DNA from: Acidovorax sp. 106
GTDB lineage: Bacteria; Pseudomonadota; Gammaproteobacteria; Burkholderiales; Burkholderiaceae_C
Assembly: GCF_003663825.1 (NCBI RefSeq)
Contig: NZ_RCCC01000001.1
Location: forward strand, 1,124,501-1,188,500
DNA length: 64,000 bases
Direction of reading: 5' to 3'
Below the pieces are notes generated by a model. The model did not search any database. It had not been told where the DNA came from and saw only the letters and a list, made by a program, of their open reading frames with translations. The position numbers and the translations under genes are program-made. Positions 16,785 through 26,189 of this stretch are shown one piece after another; position 1 is the first letter of the stretch, and each line of letters starts with the position of its first letter.

Positions 16785-17669
16785 ATGAGCCAAAGCTTCA
16801 ACTACCGCCACCTGTACTACTTTTGGGTGGTGGCCAAAGAGGGCGGCATTGCCCGCGCCGCCGAGCGGCTGGACATGGCCGTGCAGACCATCAGCGCCCA
16901 GGTGCGCGAGCTGGAAAAAGCGCTGGGCGTGAGCTTGCTGCGCAGCGAGGGGCGCAACCTAGTGCTTACCGACGCCGGGGTGGCCGCCCTGCACGAGGCC
17001 GACCACATCTTTGCCCTGGGCGAGCAACTGCCCCACCGGGTGCGAGAGGCTGCCACCGGGCCCACGCTGCGGCTGAACTTAGGGATCTCAGACGGCATTG
17101 CCAAGCTGGCGGTGCACCGACTGCTGACCCCGGTGCTGGACGAGCCCCACCTGAAACTGCTGTGCCATGAGGGCGAATTCCAGCCCCTGCTGGCCGAGCT
17201 GGCGATGCACAAGCTCGATGCGGTACTGGCCGACCGCCCCGCGCCGCCCAACCCCGCCCTCAAGACCACCAGCCAGCTGCTGAGCACCAGCGCTGTGGCC
17301 TGGTACGCCCCCGCCGTGTGGGCTGATGCGGCCAGCCACGCCTTTCCCAAAAGCCTGGGCGTAGTGCCCGTGCTGCTGCCCACCGACCACGCCGCCATGC
17401 GCGCGCGCATTGACCACTGGCTGGAGCGCGAACGCATCCGGCCCCGCATTGCGGGTGAGTTTGAAGACAGTGCGCTGCTGAGCACCTTTGCCGCCACTGG
17501 CATGGGCGTCATGCCTGCGCCCGTGTTTCTGGGCGAGCACCTGAAAGCCACCCACGGCCTGGTACACGTGGGCACCACGCCAGAGGTGGAAGAGCACTTT
17601 CACCTCATCTACAGCGCCCGCAAGGTGATGCACCCGCTGCTGCTGCGGCTGCTGAACCCCGCCGCTTGA
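16785..17669 (+). CDS. LysR-family regulator, NhaR type
   Basis: 294 residues. The N-terminal helix-turn-helix begins NYRHLYYFWVVAKEGGIARA, then ERLDMAVQTISAQVRELEKA, which is the NhaR version of the LysR DNA-binding domain. The effector domain runs to residue 294. NhaR in enterobacteria responds to Na+/Li+ and activates nhaA; here the neighbour is terC, so the protein may sense an ion or stress relevant to TerC (inference). No nhaA gene is in the window. Confidence 0.88.
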   Translation: MSQSFNYRHLYYFWVVAKEGGIARAAERLDMAVQTISAQVRELEKALGVSLLRSEGRNLVLTDAGVAALHEADHIFALGEQLPHRVREAATGPTLRLNLGISDGIAKLAVHRLLTPVLDEPHLKLLCHEGEFQPLLAELAMHKLDAVLADRPAPPNPALKTTSQLLSTSAVAWYAPAVWADAASHAFPKSLGVVPVLLPTDHAAMRARIDHWLERERIRPRIAGEFEDSALLSTFAATGMGVMPAPVFLGEHLKATHGLVHVGTTPEVEEHFHLIYSARKVMHPLLLRLLNPAA

Positions 17670-17808
17670 GAGCTTGGTCAGTTACGGCCTGAAGAATCGC
17701 TCACCCCATCTGCCACACCCTGCTCAAAACACGGACAGTTACGCACACAAAAAGGGCAGCGATCTGCATCACGACCAACGGCACCACAAAATGTGGCGAA
17801 ATGTGAGA

Positions 17809-18253
17809 GCCGCCGTAACCCATTGATTTGTATAGCACCGCGTCGCCTGCCTTTTTCGCAGGCAACGCAACCAAAGCCAATGCCGACAAGGCCTTGCGAA
17901 AGGTGCCACCGGGATATCAACAGAGTTATCCACAGAAATTCTGAACTTTCAGCGAAAGCCTTGGCAAATCAAACACTTGCAGTGCACTCTGCACAATCCA
18001 CAGAAAAAAAGGCGTGCAACCAAGCACCATGGTGAACTGGCCTCCTCGGCACTTATGCACACAAGCCCTAGGGTGCAACACGTGCGACCCCATGCCAGCG
18101 CCTAGCACAAGCCCAGCCCCAAAAATCCGTCAGATGATTGATTCATAAGGATTTTTTGCTTTGCCCAATTTCAAGGCAATCTGTCCAGAGCCTTATGCCA
18201 TGCGGGTTTGGCGCAAGTGCCGACAGCATGTCAACAAAGTTATCCACAGAAAT
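17809..18253. repeat. DnaA-box module A
   Basis: First of three related non-coding modules. In order: GTATAGCACC motif near 17830; perfect DnaA box TTATCCACA at 17926-17934; TTATGCACA at 18053-18061, which fits the TTATNCACA consensus; AT-rich block CAGATGATTGATTCATAAGG (18131-18150) followed by ATTTTTT; second perfect box at 18240-18248. All boxes have the same orientation. Modules B (21644-22108) and C (22851-23317) share the same order and nearly the same spacing. 17670-17808 shows no gene. Confidence 0.8.
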
Positions 18254-18546
18254 TTGGGATGATTATTGCCATGCACTCAGGGCTTACGCAGGCCTGTGGT
18301 TTGCCCGCAAGGCGAAGTTTCAGCGCCTAGCACAAACCCGATCACCAAAACTCGTCAGATGATTGATTCATAACGATTTTTTGTACTGCACAATTTCAAG
18401 GCAATGTGTCCGGAGCCTTATTCCATGCGGGTTTAGCGCGGGTGCCGACAGCATGTCAACAAAGTTATCCACAGAAATTTGGGATGATTCTTGCCATGCA
18501 CACCAGGCTTGCAAGGGCCAGTGGTTTGCCTGAGAGGCGAAGTGCA
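18097..18546. repeat. 225-bp tandem duplication inside module A
   Basis: Two adjacent units, 18097-18321 and 18322-18546, each starting AGCGCCTAGCACAA. Each holds the GATGATTGATTCATAA block and one perfect DnaA box (18240-18248 and 18465-18473). They differ by scattered substitutions, so the duplication is not recent. Confidence 0.75.
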
Positions 18547-18689
18547 AGGCGATGTCTGTGGCCGGCAGACACCGCATTACGGCGATATGCTGTGGCGCGT
18601 GGCCCAAAATCGCTCATAACACGCCACCCATCCCCAGCCTTTACAGCCACCCGCCGCCCGCCTGCGGCGCTCTTGCACACGCCAACGCC

Positions 18690-20270
18690 ATGTCCTCATC
18701 GACTTCCCTGTGGAGCCCCCTGCGCCAGCCTGCCTTTCGGGGCATGTGGCTGTGTGGCGGCGTGTTCTTCATTGGCAACGGGATGCAAGCCATGGCAGCG
18801 GCCTGGTTGATGGTGGAGCTGACGGGCTCCTCGTTTTTGGCGGCGCTGGTGCAAACCGCCGTGTTTTTACCCATGTTTTTGCTGGCGCTGCCCGCCGGGG
18901 TGCTGGCCGACACGACCGACCGCCGACGCCTGATTTCGGGCGCGCTGATCGCCCAGACCCTGGCGTTTGCACTGCTCACGCTGCTGGTGCTGGCGGGCTG
19001 GGGTGGGCCGGCCACGGTGCTGCTGCTGGTGTTTGTGGGTGGGTGCTGCACGGCGATGCTGACCCCGGCGTGGAACTCGTCGGTGATTGACCCCGTGCCG
19101 CGCGACGAATGGCCCCAGGCCATCACCGCCGTGAGCATTGCCTACAACGCCGCACGCGCCGTGGGCCCCACCTTGGCCGGGCTGGTGTTTGCACAGCTGG
19201 GTGCGGGGTGGGTGTTTGCAGTGTCGGTGGTGTCCACGGTGGTGATGTGGGAGTCGATTCGCCGCTGGCCGCCGCGTGCACATCCGCCCTCACGACTGCC
19301 ACCCGAACGCCTGTGGGGCGGCATGCTCAGCGGCCTGCGCTTTGCCTGGCACTCTGAGCTGATCCTCGCCCAGCTGGTGCGGGTGATGGCCTTCAGCGGT
19401 GCGGGATCGGCCCTGTGGGCGCTGCTGCCGGTGATTGCAGCGCGCCAGCTGGGCACGGGCGCGCAAGGGTTTGGCCTGCTGATGGGCTGCCTGGGCACCG
19501 GGGCGGTGGCCGTGGGCCTGGTCATTGGCAAGCTGCGCGCGCGCTTCAGCCTGGATGCGATCGTGCTGGTCAGCTGCCTGGTGTTTGCGGCGGCCATGCT
19601 GGTGGCAGCACTCACCAAATCGGCCCCGCTGGTGTACCTGGCCATGGTGCTCGGTGGCGCGGCGTGGATGTCCGCCATGTCCACCTTCAACACGGCCACC
19701 CAGGCCAGCGCCCCACCCTGGGTGCGCTCGCGGGCCGTGGCGCTGCACATGGTGTCTACCCTGGGGGCGTTTGCGATTGGCTCGGCGTTTTGGGGCGCGG
19801 TGTCGGACGTGGTGGGCCTGACCCCCACGCTGTGCGTTGCGGCGGCAGCCATGGGCATTGGTTTGCTGCTGGCGCGCTCCATGCCTTTGCGCATGGGCGC
19901 ACTGCACGAGGTGACCCCCGCCACGCCGTGGGACGAGCTGTTCATCGAAGCCGAACCGCTGCCGGAGGCCGGACCCGTGGCGGTGGAAATTGGCTACCGC
20001 ATTGCCCCAGGCTCCGATGCCGCCTTCCTCGAATCCATCAGCCGCCTCAAGGCCCCGCGCCGCCGCGATGGCGCCACCTTCTGGCGCGTGTACAAAGACC
20101 TGGGCGAGCCTTCGCGCTACGTGGAGCGGTTCATCGTGGAATCGTGGGCCGACTACCTGCACCAGCGCGCCCGTGCTACGGTGGCCGACCAGACGCTGGA
20201 GACCGAGGTGCGTACCTTCCTCGCGCCCGGCGAGACTGCCAGCATGTCGCACTACATCGCAGAACGCTGA
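18690..20270 (+). CDS. MFS transporter (EntS/MFS_3 type) with C-terminal extra domain
   Basis: 526 residues. The ATG at 18690 starts MSSSTSLWSPLRQPAFRGMW, the usual start of PF05977 exporters; a longer frame back to 18552 runs through the repeat region and is unlikely. About 12 membrane spans extend to roughly residue 425, with the A-motif-like loop GVLADTTDRRRLISG. The last ~100 residues (VAVEIGYRIAPGSDAAFLES ... MSHYIAER) form a soluble alpha/beta part resembling a small monooxygenase-like dimeric barrel, a known addition in this family. Substrate unknown; EntS exports enterobactin. hemE follows after 129 bp. Confidence 0.85.
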   Translation: MSSSTSLWSPLRQPAFRGMWLCGGVFFIGNGMQAMAAAWLMVELTGSSFLAALVQTAVFLPMFLLALPAGVLADTTDRRRLISGALIAQTLAFALLTLLVLAGWGGPATVLLLVFVGGCCTAMLTPAWNSSVIDPVPRDEWPQAITAVSIAYNAARAVGPTLAGLVFAQLGAGWVFAVSVVSTVVMWESIRRWPPRAHPPSRLPPERLWGGMLSGLRFAWHSELILAQLVRVMAFSGAGSALWALLPVIAARQLGTGAQGFGLLMGCLGTGAVAVGLVIGKLRARFSLDAIVLVSCLVFAAAMLVAALTKSAPLVYLAMVLGGAAWMSAMSTFNTATQASAPPWVRSRAVALHMVSTLGAFAIGSAFWGAVSDVVGLTPTLCVAAAAMGIGLLLARSMPLRMGALHEVTPATPWDELFIEAEPLPEAGPVAVEIGYRIAPGSDAAFLESISRLKAPRRRDGATFWRVYKDLGEPSRYVERFIVESWADYLHQRARATVADQTLETEVRTFLAPGETASMSHYIAER

Positions 20271-20399
20271 AGCGCGCACCACGGCGAGGCAAGCAAGGCA
20301 GGACTACGGTCTTGCCCTAGATCAATGTGGACGCAATCCCCAAGGCGTCGGCGCCACAGGGCCTGGAAGGCCTGGCGCTCAGCCTGCGACAATCAGCGG

Positions 20400-21515
20400 A
20401 TGAGCTACGCCCCCCTCACCAACGACACCTTCCTGCGCGCGTGCCGCCGTCAGGCCACCGATTACACCCCCCTGTGGCTGATGCGCCAGGCCGGCCGTTA
20501 CCTGCCGGAGTACAAGGCCACGCGTGCCCAGGCGGGCAGCTTCATGGGCCTGGCCACCAACGTCCAGTATGCGACCGAAGTGACGCTGCAACCGCTGGAG
20601 CGCTTCCCGCTCGATGCCGCCATTTTGTTCAGCGACATCCTCACCGTGCCCGACGCGATGGGCCTGGGCCTGACGTTTGCCGAGGGCGAGGGCCCGCGCT
20701 TTGCAAGGCAAGTGCGTGACGAAGCCGCCGTGGCCGAACTGGCCGTGCCCGACATGGACAAGCTGCGTTACGTGTTCGATGCGGTGACCAGCATCCGCAA
20801 GGCGCTCAATGGCCGTGTTCCCCTCATCGGCTTCTCGGGCAGCCCCTGGACGCTGGCCTGCTATATGGTCGAAGGCAAGGGCAGCGACGACTACCGCCTG
20901 GTCAAGAGCCTGATGTACAGCCGCCCTGACCTGATGCACCGCATTCTGGCCATCAACGCCGACAGCGTGGCCGCGTACCTGAACGCTCAGATCGACGCAG
21001 GCGCCCAGGCCGTGATGGTGTTTGACAGCTGGGGCGGCGTGCTGGCCGATGGCGCCTTCCAGGAGTTCAGCCTGGCGTACACCAAGCGCGTGCTCTCCCA
21101 GCTCAAGCGCACCGGCGTGGATGGCACCGACGTGCCTCGCATCGTCTTCACCAAGGGCGGCGGCATCTGGCTCGACGACATGAGGGACATCGACTGCGAG
21201 GTGCTGGGCCTGGACTGGACGGCCAACCTGGGCAAGGCGCGCGCCATCGTCGGCGGCCAAGTCGGAGGGCCTGGCAAAGCGCTCCAAGGCAACATCGACC
21301 CCAACGTGCTGTTTGCGCCGCCCGCGCAGATCGTCACCCAGGTGCATGCCGTGCTCGACAGCTTTGGCACGCCGCACACCGACCGCAGCACCACCGGCCC
21401 GACCCACATCTTCAACCTGGGCCACGGCATCAGCCAGTTCACGCCCCCTGAGCATGTGGCGGCGCTGGTCGAAGCGGTGCACAGCCACTCGCGCGCGCAG
21501 CGCCTGCGCGGCTGA
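20400..21515 (+). CDS. hemE: uroporphyrinogen decarboxylase
   Basis: 371 residues, the usual size. [20 protein letters not shown] (about 23-42), [17 protein letters not shown] (with the catalytic Asp), [16 protein letters not shown] (with the active-site Tyr) and [16 protein letters not shown] near the end are the HemE signatures. The enzyme removes four carboxyl groups from uroporphyrinogen III to give coproporphyrinogen III in cytoplasmic haem synthesis. Start at 20400 by alignment to the family start. It is flanked on both sides by DnaA-box modules. Confidence 0.97.
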   Translation: MSYAPLTNDTFLRACRRQATDYTPLWLMRQAGRYLPEYKATRAQAGSFMGLATNVQYATEVTLQPLERFPLDAAILFSDILTVPDAMGLGLTFAEGEGPRFARQVRDEAAVAELAVPDMDKLRYVFDAVTSIRKALNGRVPLIGFSGSPWTLACYMVEGKGSDDYRLVKSLMYSRPDLMHRILAINADSVAAYLNAQIDAGAQAVMVFDSWGGVLADGAFQEFSLAYTKRVLSQLKRTGVDGTDVPRIVFTKGGGIWLDDMRDIDCEVLGLDWTANLGKARAIVGGQVGGPGKALQGNIDPNVLFAPPAQIVTQVHAVLDSFGTPHTDRSTTGPTHIFNLGHGISQFTPPEHVAALVEAVHSHSRAQRLRG

Positions 21516-21643
21516 ACAGGACACCGCCCCGCCGGAGCCCACCGGGCCTGCGCAGCCCCGGTTGTGCACAGCCCTGGTGCACACCTAAAAATCCCAAACG
21601 CTAGGCCGGTGGCGATTGATATTTTCAAACGCCATGGGCCTTA

Positions 21644-22108
21644 CACCGCTAAGTGGTTGATTCGTATAGCACCACACCGGTTGCCAGTTTGCTAGGCAAC
21701 CTACCACAGCCCCGGTATTTCAAGGGGTTGCGGCGCGCATCCAATGGATATCAACAAAGTTATCCACAGAAATTTTGGATTTCTTGCAAACCCTTGCCAA
21801 ATCAAGCACTTAGCAGCCAAAGTGCACCCACTACGCCAAGCACTGGTGACGGCCGCTCACACATTGCGCAGGCCCCACCTATTGACGACGCTGGACATTG
21901 CACTTATGCACACGCAGCGGCAGGCAGCAGAGCCACCATCGGGTAGCACGTCATAGCACAGAAAAAACCCGCAAAAACCCTTCAGATGATTGATTCATAA
22001 GGATTTTTTCTGCACTGCCCATTTGCTGGGCATTTTGTTGAAAGCCTTATGCCACGCGGGTTTAGCACGGGTAGCTACAGGCTTTCAACAAAGTTATCCA
22101 CAGAAAAG
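21644..22108. repeat. DnaA-box module B
   Basis: It begins CACCGCTAAGTGGTTGATTC. Perfect DnaA boxes lie at 21760-21768 and 22094-22102, each inside TCAACAAAGTTATCCACA. TTATGCACA is at 21904-21912 and the AT-rich block CAGATGATTGATTCATAAGG is at 21983-22002. A perfect 12-bp inverted repeat TGTTGAAAGCCT / AGGCTTTCAACA (22036-22047, 22079-22090) ends four bases before the second box. The remainder of 21516-22273 has no credible gene. Confidence 0.8.
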
Positions 22109-22186
22109 CGGGATGAGTGCACGACACCCGATGGAGCCCGTCAATGGGCGAGTGTGTGCACACATGGATATAGGCCAAATTGGCCC

Positions 22187-22233
22187 CTAGCGCTTATGTA
22201 AAAAGCGCAAGCAGCTATCAATACAGTAGCAAA
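22187..22233. repeat. family 1 AGCGCT palindrome
   Basis: CTAGCGCTTATGTAAAAAGC then GCAAGCAGCTATCAATACAG: arms around GCGCTT/AAGCGC and the AGCTAT end typical of the family. Confidence 0.6.
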
Positions 22234-22273
22234 TCCACACACTGCAGCACGGCAGGATCCCAGACAGGATCGG

Positions 22274-22714
22274 CTACCCTGCGTGGCTGGCAAAGTAAAC
22301 CACGCGCCAGCCATGGCCCGGAAACCAGCGCAGGCGCACGCCCAGCAGGCAAGTGCCTTCAAACTCGACACGCACCTCGTCCATGTCCACGCGCTGCCCT
22401 CGCAGTGCTCGGCGCAGGCGGTTTCCATGGGTTTGCAGTGGCGATGCACCCACCACCCGCCCCGAGCGGCAACTGTGCCTGGCGGCTACGGCCTGCAGCG
22501 CCTGCGGTGTGGCACCCGTGTAGCCCCCTTGCAGCGTCAGGGCCCAGGCCTCGGCGTAGTGGTCCTGCTGCAAATGGCCCAAAAAGCGCTCGGCCACCGC
22601 CATGGGCTCGGTAGGCTGGTGCGCAGACCGGGCCCAGAGGCCAAAGAGCAGTCCGGCGAGCCCCAGCAAGCCCAGAGCCACCAGCGTCCAATTTTGGGTT
22701 TTTTTGTCCAACAA
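22274..22714 (-). CDS. single-span membrane protein, function unknown
   Basis: About 146 residues from the TTG at 22714, which has GGGG shortly upstream. A GTG at 22825 would add 37 basic, Cys-rich residues with a weaker start signal. One membrane span (WTLVALGLLGLAGLLFGLWA) is followed by a soluble domain: MAVAERFLGHLQQDHYAEAW, then VDMDEVRVEFEGTCLLGVRL and VVYFASHAG at the end. The fold looks like a small NTF2-like or DUF4878-type domain, but this is not certain. It lies alone between DnaA-box modules B and C, facing against its neighbours. Confidence 0.6.
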   Translation of the reverse strand: MLDKKTQNWTLVALGLLGLAGLLFGLWARSAHQPTEPMAVAERFLGHLQQDHYAEAWALTLQGGYTGATPQALQAVAARHSCRSGRVVGASPLQTHGNRLRRALRGQRVDMDEVRVEFEGTCLLGVRLRWFPGHGWRVVYFASHAG

Positions 22715-22850
22715 CGCCCCTTTCGCCCGCCACCCCAACACGGCAGCCACTGCCCCACCACAGTGCACGGCGCGGCACCTACGCACAGGTGCACCGCACC
22801 CAGCCTCTTTTTTCTGATCCGGCACAATTTTCTTAAAAAAAAGGCCAAGG

Positions 22851-23317
22851 CACCGCTAAGTGGTTGATTTTGTTTACACCGGCGCCGCTGCCTTTTTCAT
22901 GGGCAAACCACTGAAAGGCCCGATTTCACGGGGCTGGCGCGCGGTGCACAGCGGATATCAACAAAGTTATCCACAGAAATTTGGGATTTCTCGCAAACCC
23001 CTGAAAAATCAACCATTTAGCCAACACAGTGCATCTGAAGCAGGAATCTCACCGCACGGCGCTAGCACAAATTGACCGGTGCCAACGCTATTGACGCCAG
23101 CCTCGCACTGACTTATGCACACGGCGCCCGCTACGGCAGCCACACCCACCCAGCCCAGGCTTTAACACAGAAAAAACCCTCAAAAATCGTTCAGATGATT
23201 GATTCATAAGGATTTTTTTGGCATTGCCCATTTCCTGGGCATTCTGTTGAAAGCCTTATGCCATGCGGGTTTAGCGCGGGTGGCTACAGGCTTTCAACAA
23301 AGTTATCCACAGAAAGG
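22851..23317. repeat. DnaA-box module C
   Basis: It begins CACCGCTAAGTGGTTGATTT. Perfect DnaA boxes lie at 22967-22975 and 23303-23311, TTATGCACA at 23113-23121, the AT-rich block CAGATGATTGATTCATAAGG at 23192-23211 and the 12-bp inverted repeat TGTTGAAAGCCT / AGGCTTTCAACA at 23245-23256 and 23288-23299. Spacing between elements equals module B to within about two bases. It ends about 100 bp before priA. Confidence 0.8.
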
Positions 23318-23418
23318 CTGGAAGACTTGTGAATCGTCTGTGAACTTAGAACCTGTTCTTACCTGCTGACACTGGCAGCGACAATCAAGCGTCTCGCTCA
23401 TCCCATTCCACCACCGCC

Positions 23419-25581
23419 TTGTCTGCCCCCGCCCCATTCATTGTCCAAGTGGCTTTGCAAACCCCATCGCACAGCGGCGTTGGGGATTTGCTGAGCTACG
23501 CCAGCCACGCGCCCTTGCCTGCAGGCACGCTGGTGCGCGTGCCCCTGGGCCGCCGCGAAGTGCTGGGCGTGGTGTGGGACGCCGAAGAGGCCACCGGCGA
23601 GCTGCCCGATGGTGCCACCCTGCGCGCCTTGACTGGGGTGCTGGAGGGCGTGGCGCCGCTGGATGCACACTGGCGCCGCCTGGTGGCGTTTGCGGCGCGC
23701 TACTACCAGCGCGCGCTGGGCGAAGTGGCCCTGGCCGCCCTGCCCCCGCAGTTGCGCGACCTCCAACCCGAGCAGTTGGCCCGGCGCCTGCGCCGCCCGG
23801 CCAAAGAGACTGGGAAAGCGGGAAAAGCAGGAACAACAGAAGAGTTGGGCGACCCACAAAATGCTATACAAAACATAGCGCTTAGCGCTGAACAGGAAAG
23901 CGCCAGGGCCCGAATTTCTGCAGAAAAAGGCCCGTTTCTACTGTTTGGCAGCACCGGCAGCGGCAAGACCGAGGTGTACCTGCGCTGCGTACAAGAGATG
24001 CTGGAGGCCGACGCCACGGCCCAGGCGCTGGTGATGGTGCCCGAAATCAACCTCACGCCCCAGCTCGAAGAACGCTTTGTGGGCCGTTTTGCCCCGCGCT
24101 TTGGTGCGGGCGCAGTGGTGTCGCTGCACAGCGGCATGACGAACCCGCAGCGCCTCAAAAGCTGGCTGGCCGCGCACAGTGGCGCGGCGCGCATTGTGCT
24201 GGGCACACGCATGGCCGTGTTTGCCAGCCTGCCAGGGCTCAAGCTCATCGTGGTCGATGAGGAGCACGACCCCAGCTACAAGCAGCAAGAAGGCGCCCGC
24301 TACTCGGCGCGGGACCTCGCCATCTGGCGGGGGCGCGAGCAGGGCGCCAAGGTGCTGCTGGGCTCGGCCACGCCATCACTGGAGAGCTGGCACGCCAGCC
24401 GCCCGCCCACGCCCGAAGACCCCGAGGGCGGGCGCTACGTGCGGCTGCACATGCCCAGCCGCATTGGCGCGGGCGCCCTGGCCCGCGTGCGGCGGGTGGA
24501 CATGAACCAGCAACCCCGGCGTGCCATGTTCAGCGCGCCGCTGCTGCAAGCCATCACCGAGCGCGTGGCGCGCGGCGAGCAGAGCATGGTGCTGCTCAAC
24601 CGCCGGGGCTACGCGCCCGTGCTGCACTGCGTGGACTGCGGCTGGAAAAGCGACTGCCCGCACTGCAGCGCGCACCAGGTGTTCCACAAGACCGACCGCA
24701 CCCTGCGCTGCCACCACTGCGGGTTCACGGTGCGCGTGCCAGCGCACTGCCCCAGCTGCGGCAGCCCCGACATCCACCCCATGGGCCGGGGCACCGAACA
24801 GCTGGAAGAACAACTGGCCGCCCTGCTGCGCAACGTGCAACGCGCTGACGGCAACGCCGCCCGTGTGGCCCGCATCGATGCCGACACCACCAAGGCCAAA
24901 GGCGCGCTGGAGGCGCAACTGGCCCAGGTGCACGCGGGCGAGGTGGACGTGCTGGTGGGTACGCAGATGATTGCCAAGGGCCACGACTTTCGCCGCATCA
25001 CGCTGGTGGCCGCCGTGCAGCCCGATGGCGCGCTGTTCAGCAGCGACTTTCGTGCGCCCGAGCGGCTGTTTGCGCTGCTCATGCAGGCCGCAGGCCGCGC
25101 CGGGCGCGATGCCGCCTACATGGCCGCCCAAGGCACGCCGTGCGAGATGTGGGTGCAGAGCTTTCACCCCGACCATGCCGTGTTCGAAGCCCTGCGCCGA
25201 CACGACTACGAGGCCTTTGCCGCGCAGCAATTGAAAGAGCGCCAAGAGGCCGCCATGCCCCCGTTTGCCTACCAGGCCCTGGTGCGGGCCGACGCGCGCA
25301 CGCAGGAAGTGGCCCAGGGATTTTTGAGCGCCGCCACCGCCGCAGCCCACGCGGCAGGCCTGCCCGGGCTGGAGCTGGTAACCCTGTTCCCGCCCGTGCC
25401 GCTGACCATCCAGCGCGTGGCCAATGTAGAGCGCGCACAGATGCTGATGGAAAGCAGCAGCCGCACCGCACTGCAGCGCTTTTTGGCCGCATGGCAGCCC
25501 GTGCTGCAAACCACGCGCAGCCAGCCAGAGCACAAGGGCCTGGTGCGCTGGCTGGTGGATGTGGACCCGCTGACGATTTGA
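23419..25581 (+). CDS. priA: primosomal protein N' (PriA helicase)
   Basis: 720 residues. The N-terminal 3'-DNA-binding region is followed by Walker A GSTGSGKTEVY, Walker B IVVDEEHDPSYKQQEGARYS, the 8-Cys zinc region (CVDCGWKSDCPHC ... CHHCGF ... CPSCGSPD) and helicase motif QAAGRAGRD. PriA reloads the replisome at stalled forks. No ATG is suitable; the TTG at 23419 gives the family start. A linker near residues 145-165 is encoded by a dispersed palindrome (23859-23905) that stays in frame. The gene directly follows DnaA-box module C. Confidence 0.96.
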   Translation: MSAPAPFIVQVALQTPSHSGVGDLLSYASHAPLPAGTLVRVPLGRREVLGVVWDAEEATGELPDGATLRALTGVLEGVAPLDAHWRRLVAFAARYYQRALGEVALAALPPQLRDLQPEQLARRLRRPAKETGKAGKAGTTEELGDPQNAIQNIALSAEQESARARISAEKGPFLLFGSTGSGKTEVYLRCVQEMLEADATAQALVMVPEINLTPQLEERFVGRFAPRFGAGAVVSLHSGMTNPQRLKSWLAAHSGAARIVLGTRMAVFASLPGLKLIVVDEEHDPSYKQQEGARYSARDLAIWRGREQGAKVLLGSATPSLESWHASRPPTPEDPEGGRYVRLHMPSRIGAGALARVRRVDMNQQPRRAMFSAPLLQAITERVARGEQSMVLLNRRGYAPVLHCVDCGWKSDCPHCSAHQVFHKTDRTLRCHHCGFTVRVPAHCPSCGSPDIHPMGRGTEQLEEQLAALLRNVQRADGNAARVARIDADTTKAKGALEAQLAQVHAGEVDVLVGTQMIAKGHDFRRITLVAAVQPDGALFSSDFRAPERLFALLMQAAGRAGRDAAYMAAQGTPCEMWVQSFHPDHAVFEALRRHDYEAFAAQQLKERQEAAMPPFAYQALVRADARTQEVAQGFLSAATAAAHAAGLPGLELVTLFPPVPLTIQRVANVERAQMLMESSSRTALQRFLAAWQPVLQTTRSQPEHKGLVRWLVDVDPLTI
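23859..23905. repeat. family 1 AGCGCT palindrome within priA
   Basis: AAATGCTATACAAAACATAG then CGCTTAGCGCTGAACAGG. It codes for the AIQNIALSAEQE linker of PriA, between the N-terminal domain and the helicase core, without breaking the frame. Confidence 0.55.
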
Positions 25582-25808
25582 GCTGCATTTGCGGCAATGT
25601 CCAGGGGGCAGAAGCGCTCAATCGATAGGCGGAACAGCCAACTGCGCGGATCCAAGAGGGCGCTTATCGAAGGTATTGCACGGCGCTACTGCCGGTAGCC
25701 CCTGGCTGGGCAGGGGCTGAAATCTGACACCACAGGCAGCACGCCCCAGGACACTCCCGGACACCGCCACCACAGTACATACTCCGGACACCGTCCATCC
25801 CTGCCCCA

Positions 25809-26189
25809 ATGCGTTACTACACCAACCTCCTGCCCCCGCTGTGGACCACCATCGCCGTTACAGTGGCCACCCTGGCGACCAACTGGATCTGGGCATCGTG
25901 GTTCATCAAAGCCAAAGGGACAGGCCTGGCGGTGCTGATGGTCTACAGCATCTTCGGGTGGCCGCTGATGCTGGCCGCCATCTACCTGGCTCTGGGTTTT
26001 ATCCTCAGGCTCTGCGAGGGCCTGCCCTGGCTGCGCATGGCCATCGTGCTGGCAGTGATCGGGGCTGGCTTTGCCGTGTTTGGCGTGCCTGGCCCGTGGA
26101 ACCTGCTCCTGTGCGCCGCCCTCGCCCTGTCTGTGGGGCTCCAGGCCATGCGCACGGCACAGGACGATGCCGATCTGGAGAAACTATAA
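25809..26189 (+). CDS. small integral membrane protein, function unknown
   Basis: 126 residues with four likely membrane spans (about 8-28, 40-65, 75-92 and 96-112) and a short acidic tail (DDADLEKL). The next gene starts at the base after its stop codon, so the two are co-translated. I do not recognise the family. The 227 bp between priA and this gene show no repeat or clear promoter. Confidence 0.65.
   Translation: MRYYTNLLPPLWTTIAVTVATLATNWIWASWFIKAKGTGLAVLMVYSIFGWPLMLAAIYLALGFILRLCEGLPWLRMAIVLAVIGAGFAVFGVPGPWNLLLCAALALSVGLQAMRTAQDDADLEKL

Noticed and set aside
17670..18689. Short frames within the DnaA-box region
   Set aside because: All are interrupted relative to the repeated units and none is conserved between modules A, B and C, so the modules are non-coding.
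18690..18692. Upstream start at 18552 for the MFS transporter
   Set aside because: It would add 46 residues encoded by the repeat region; the family starts at the MSSSTSLW methionine.
17809..23317. CRISPR array as an explanation for the repeated blocks
   Set aside because: The repeats are long, unevenly spaced and separated by genes; there are no 25-40 bp repeats with uniform spacers and no cas gene.
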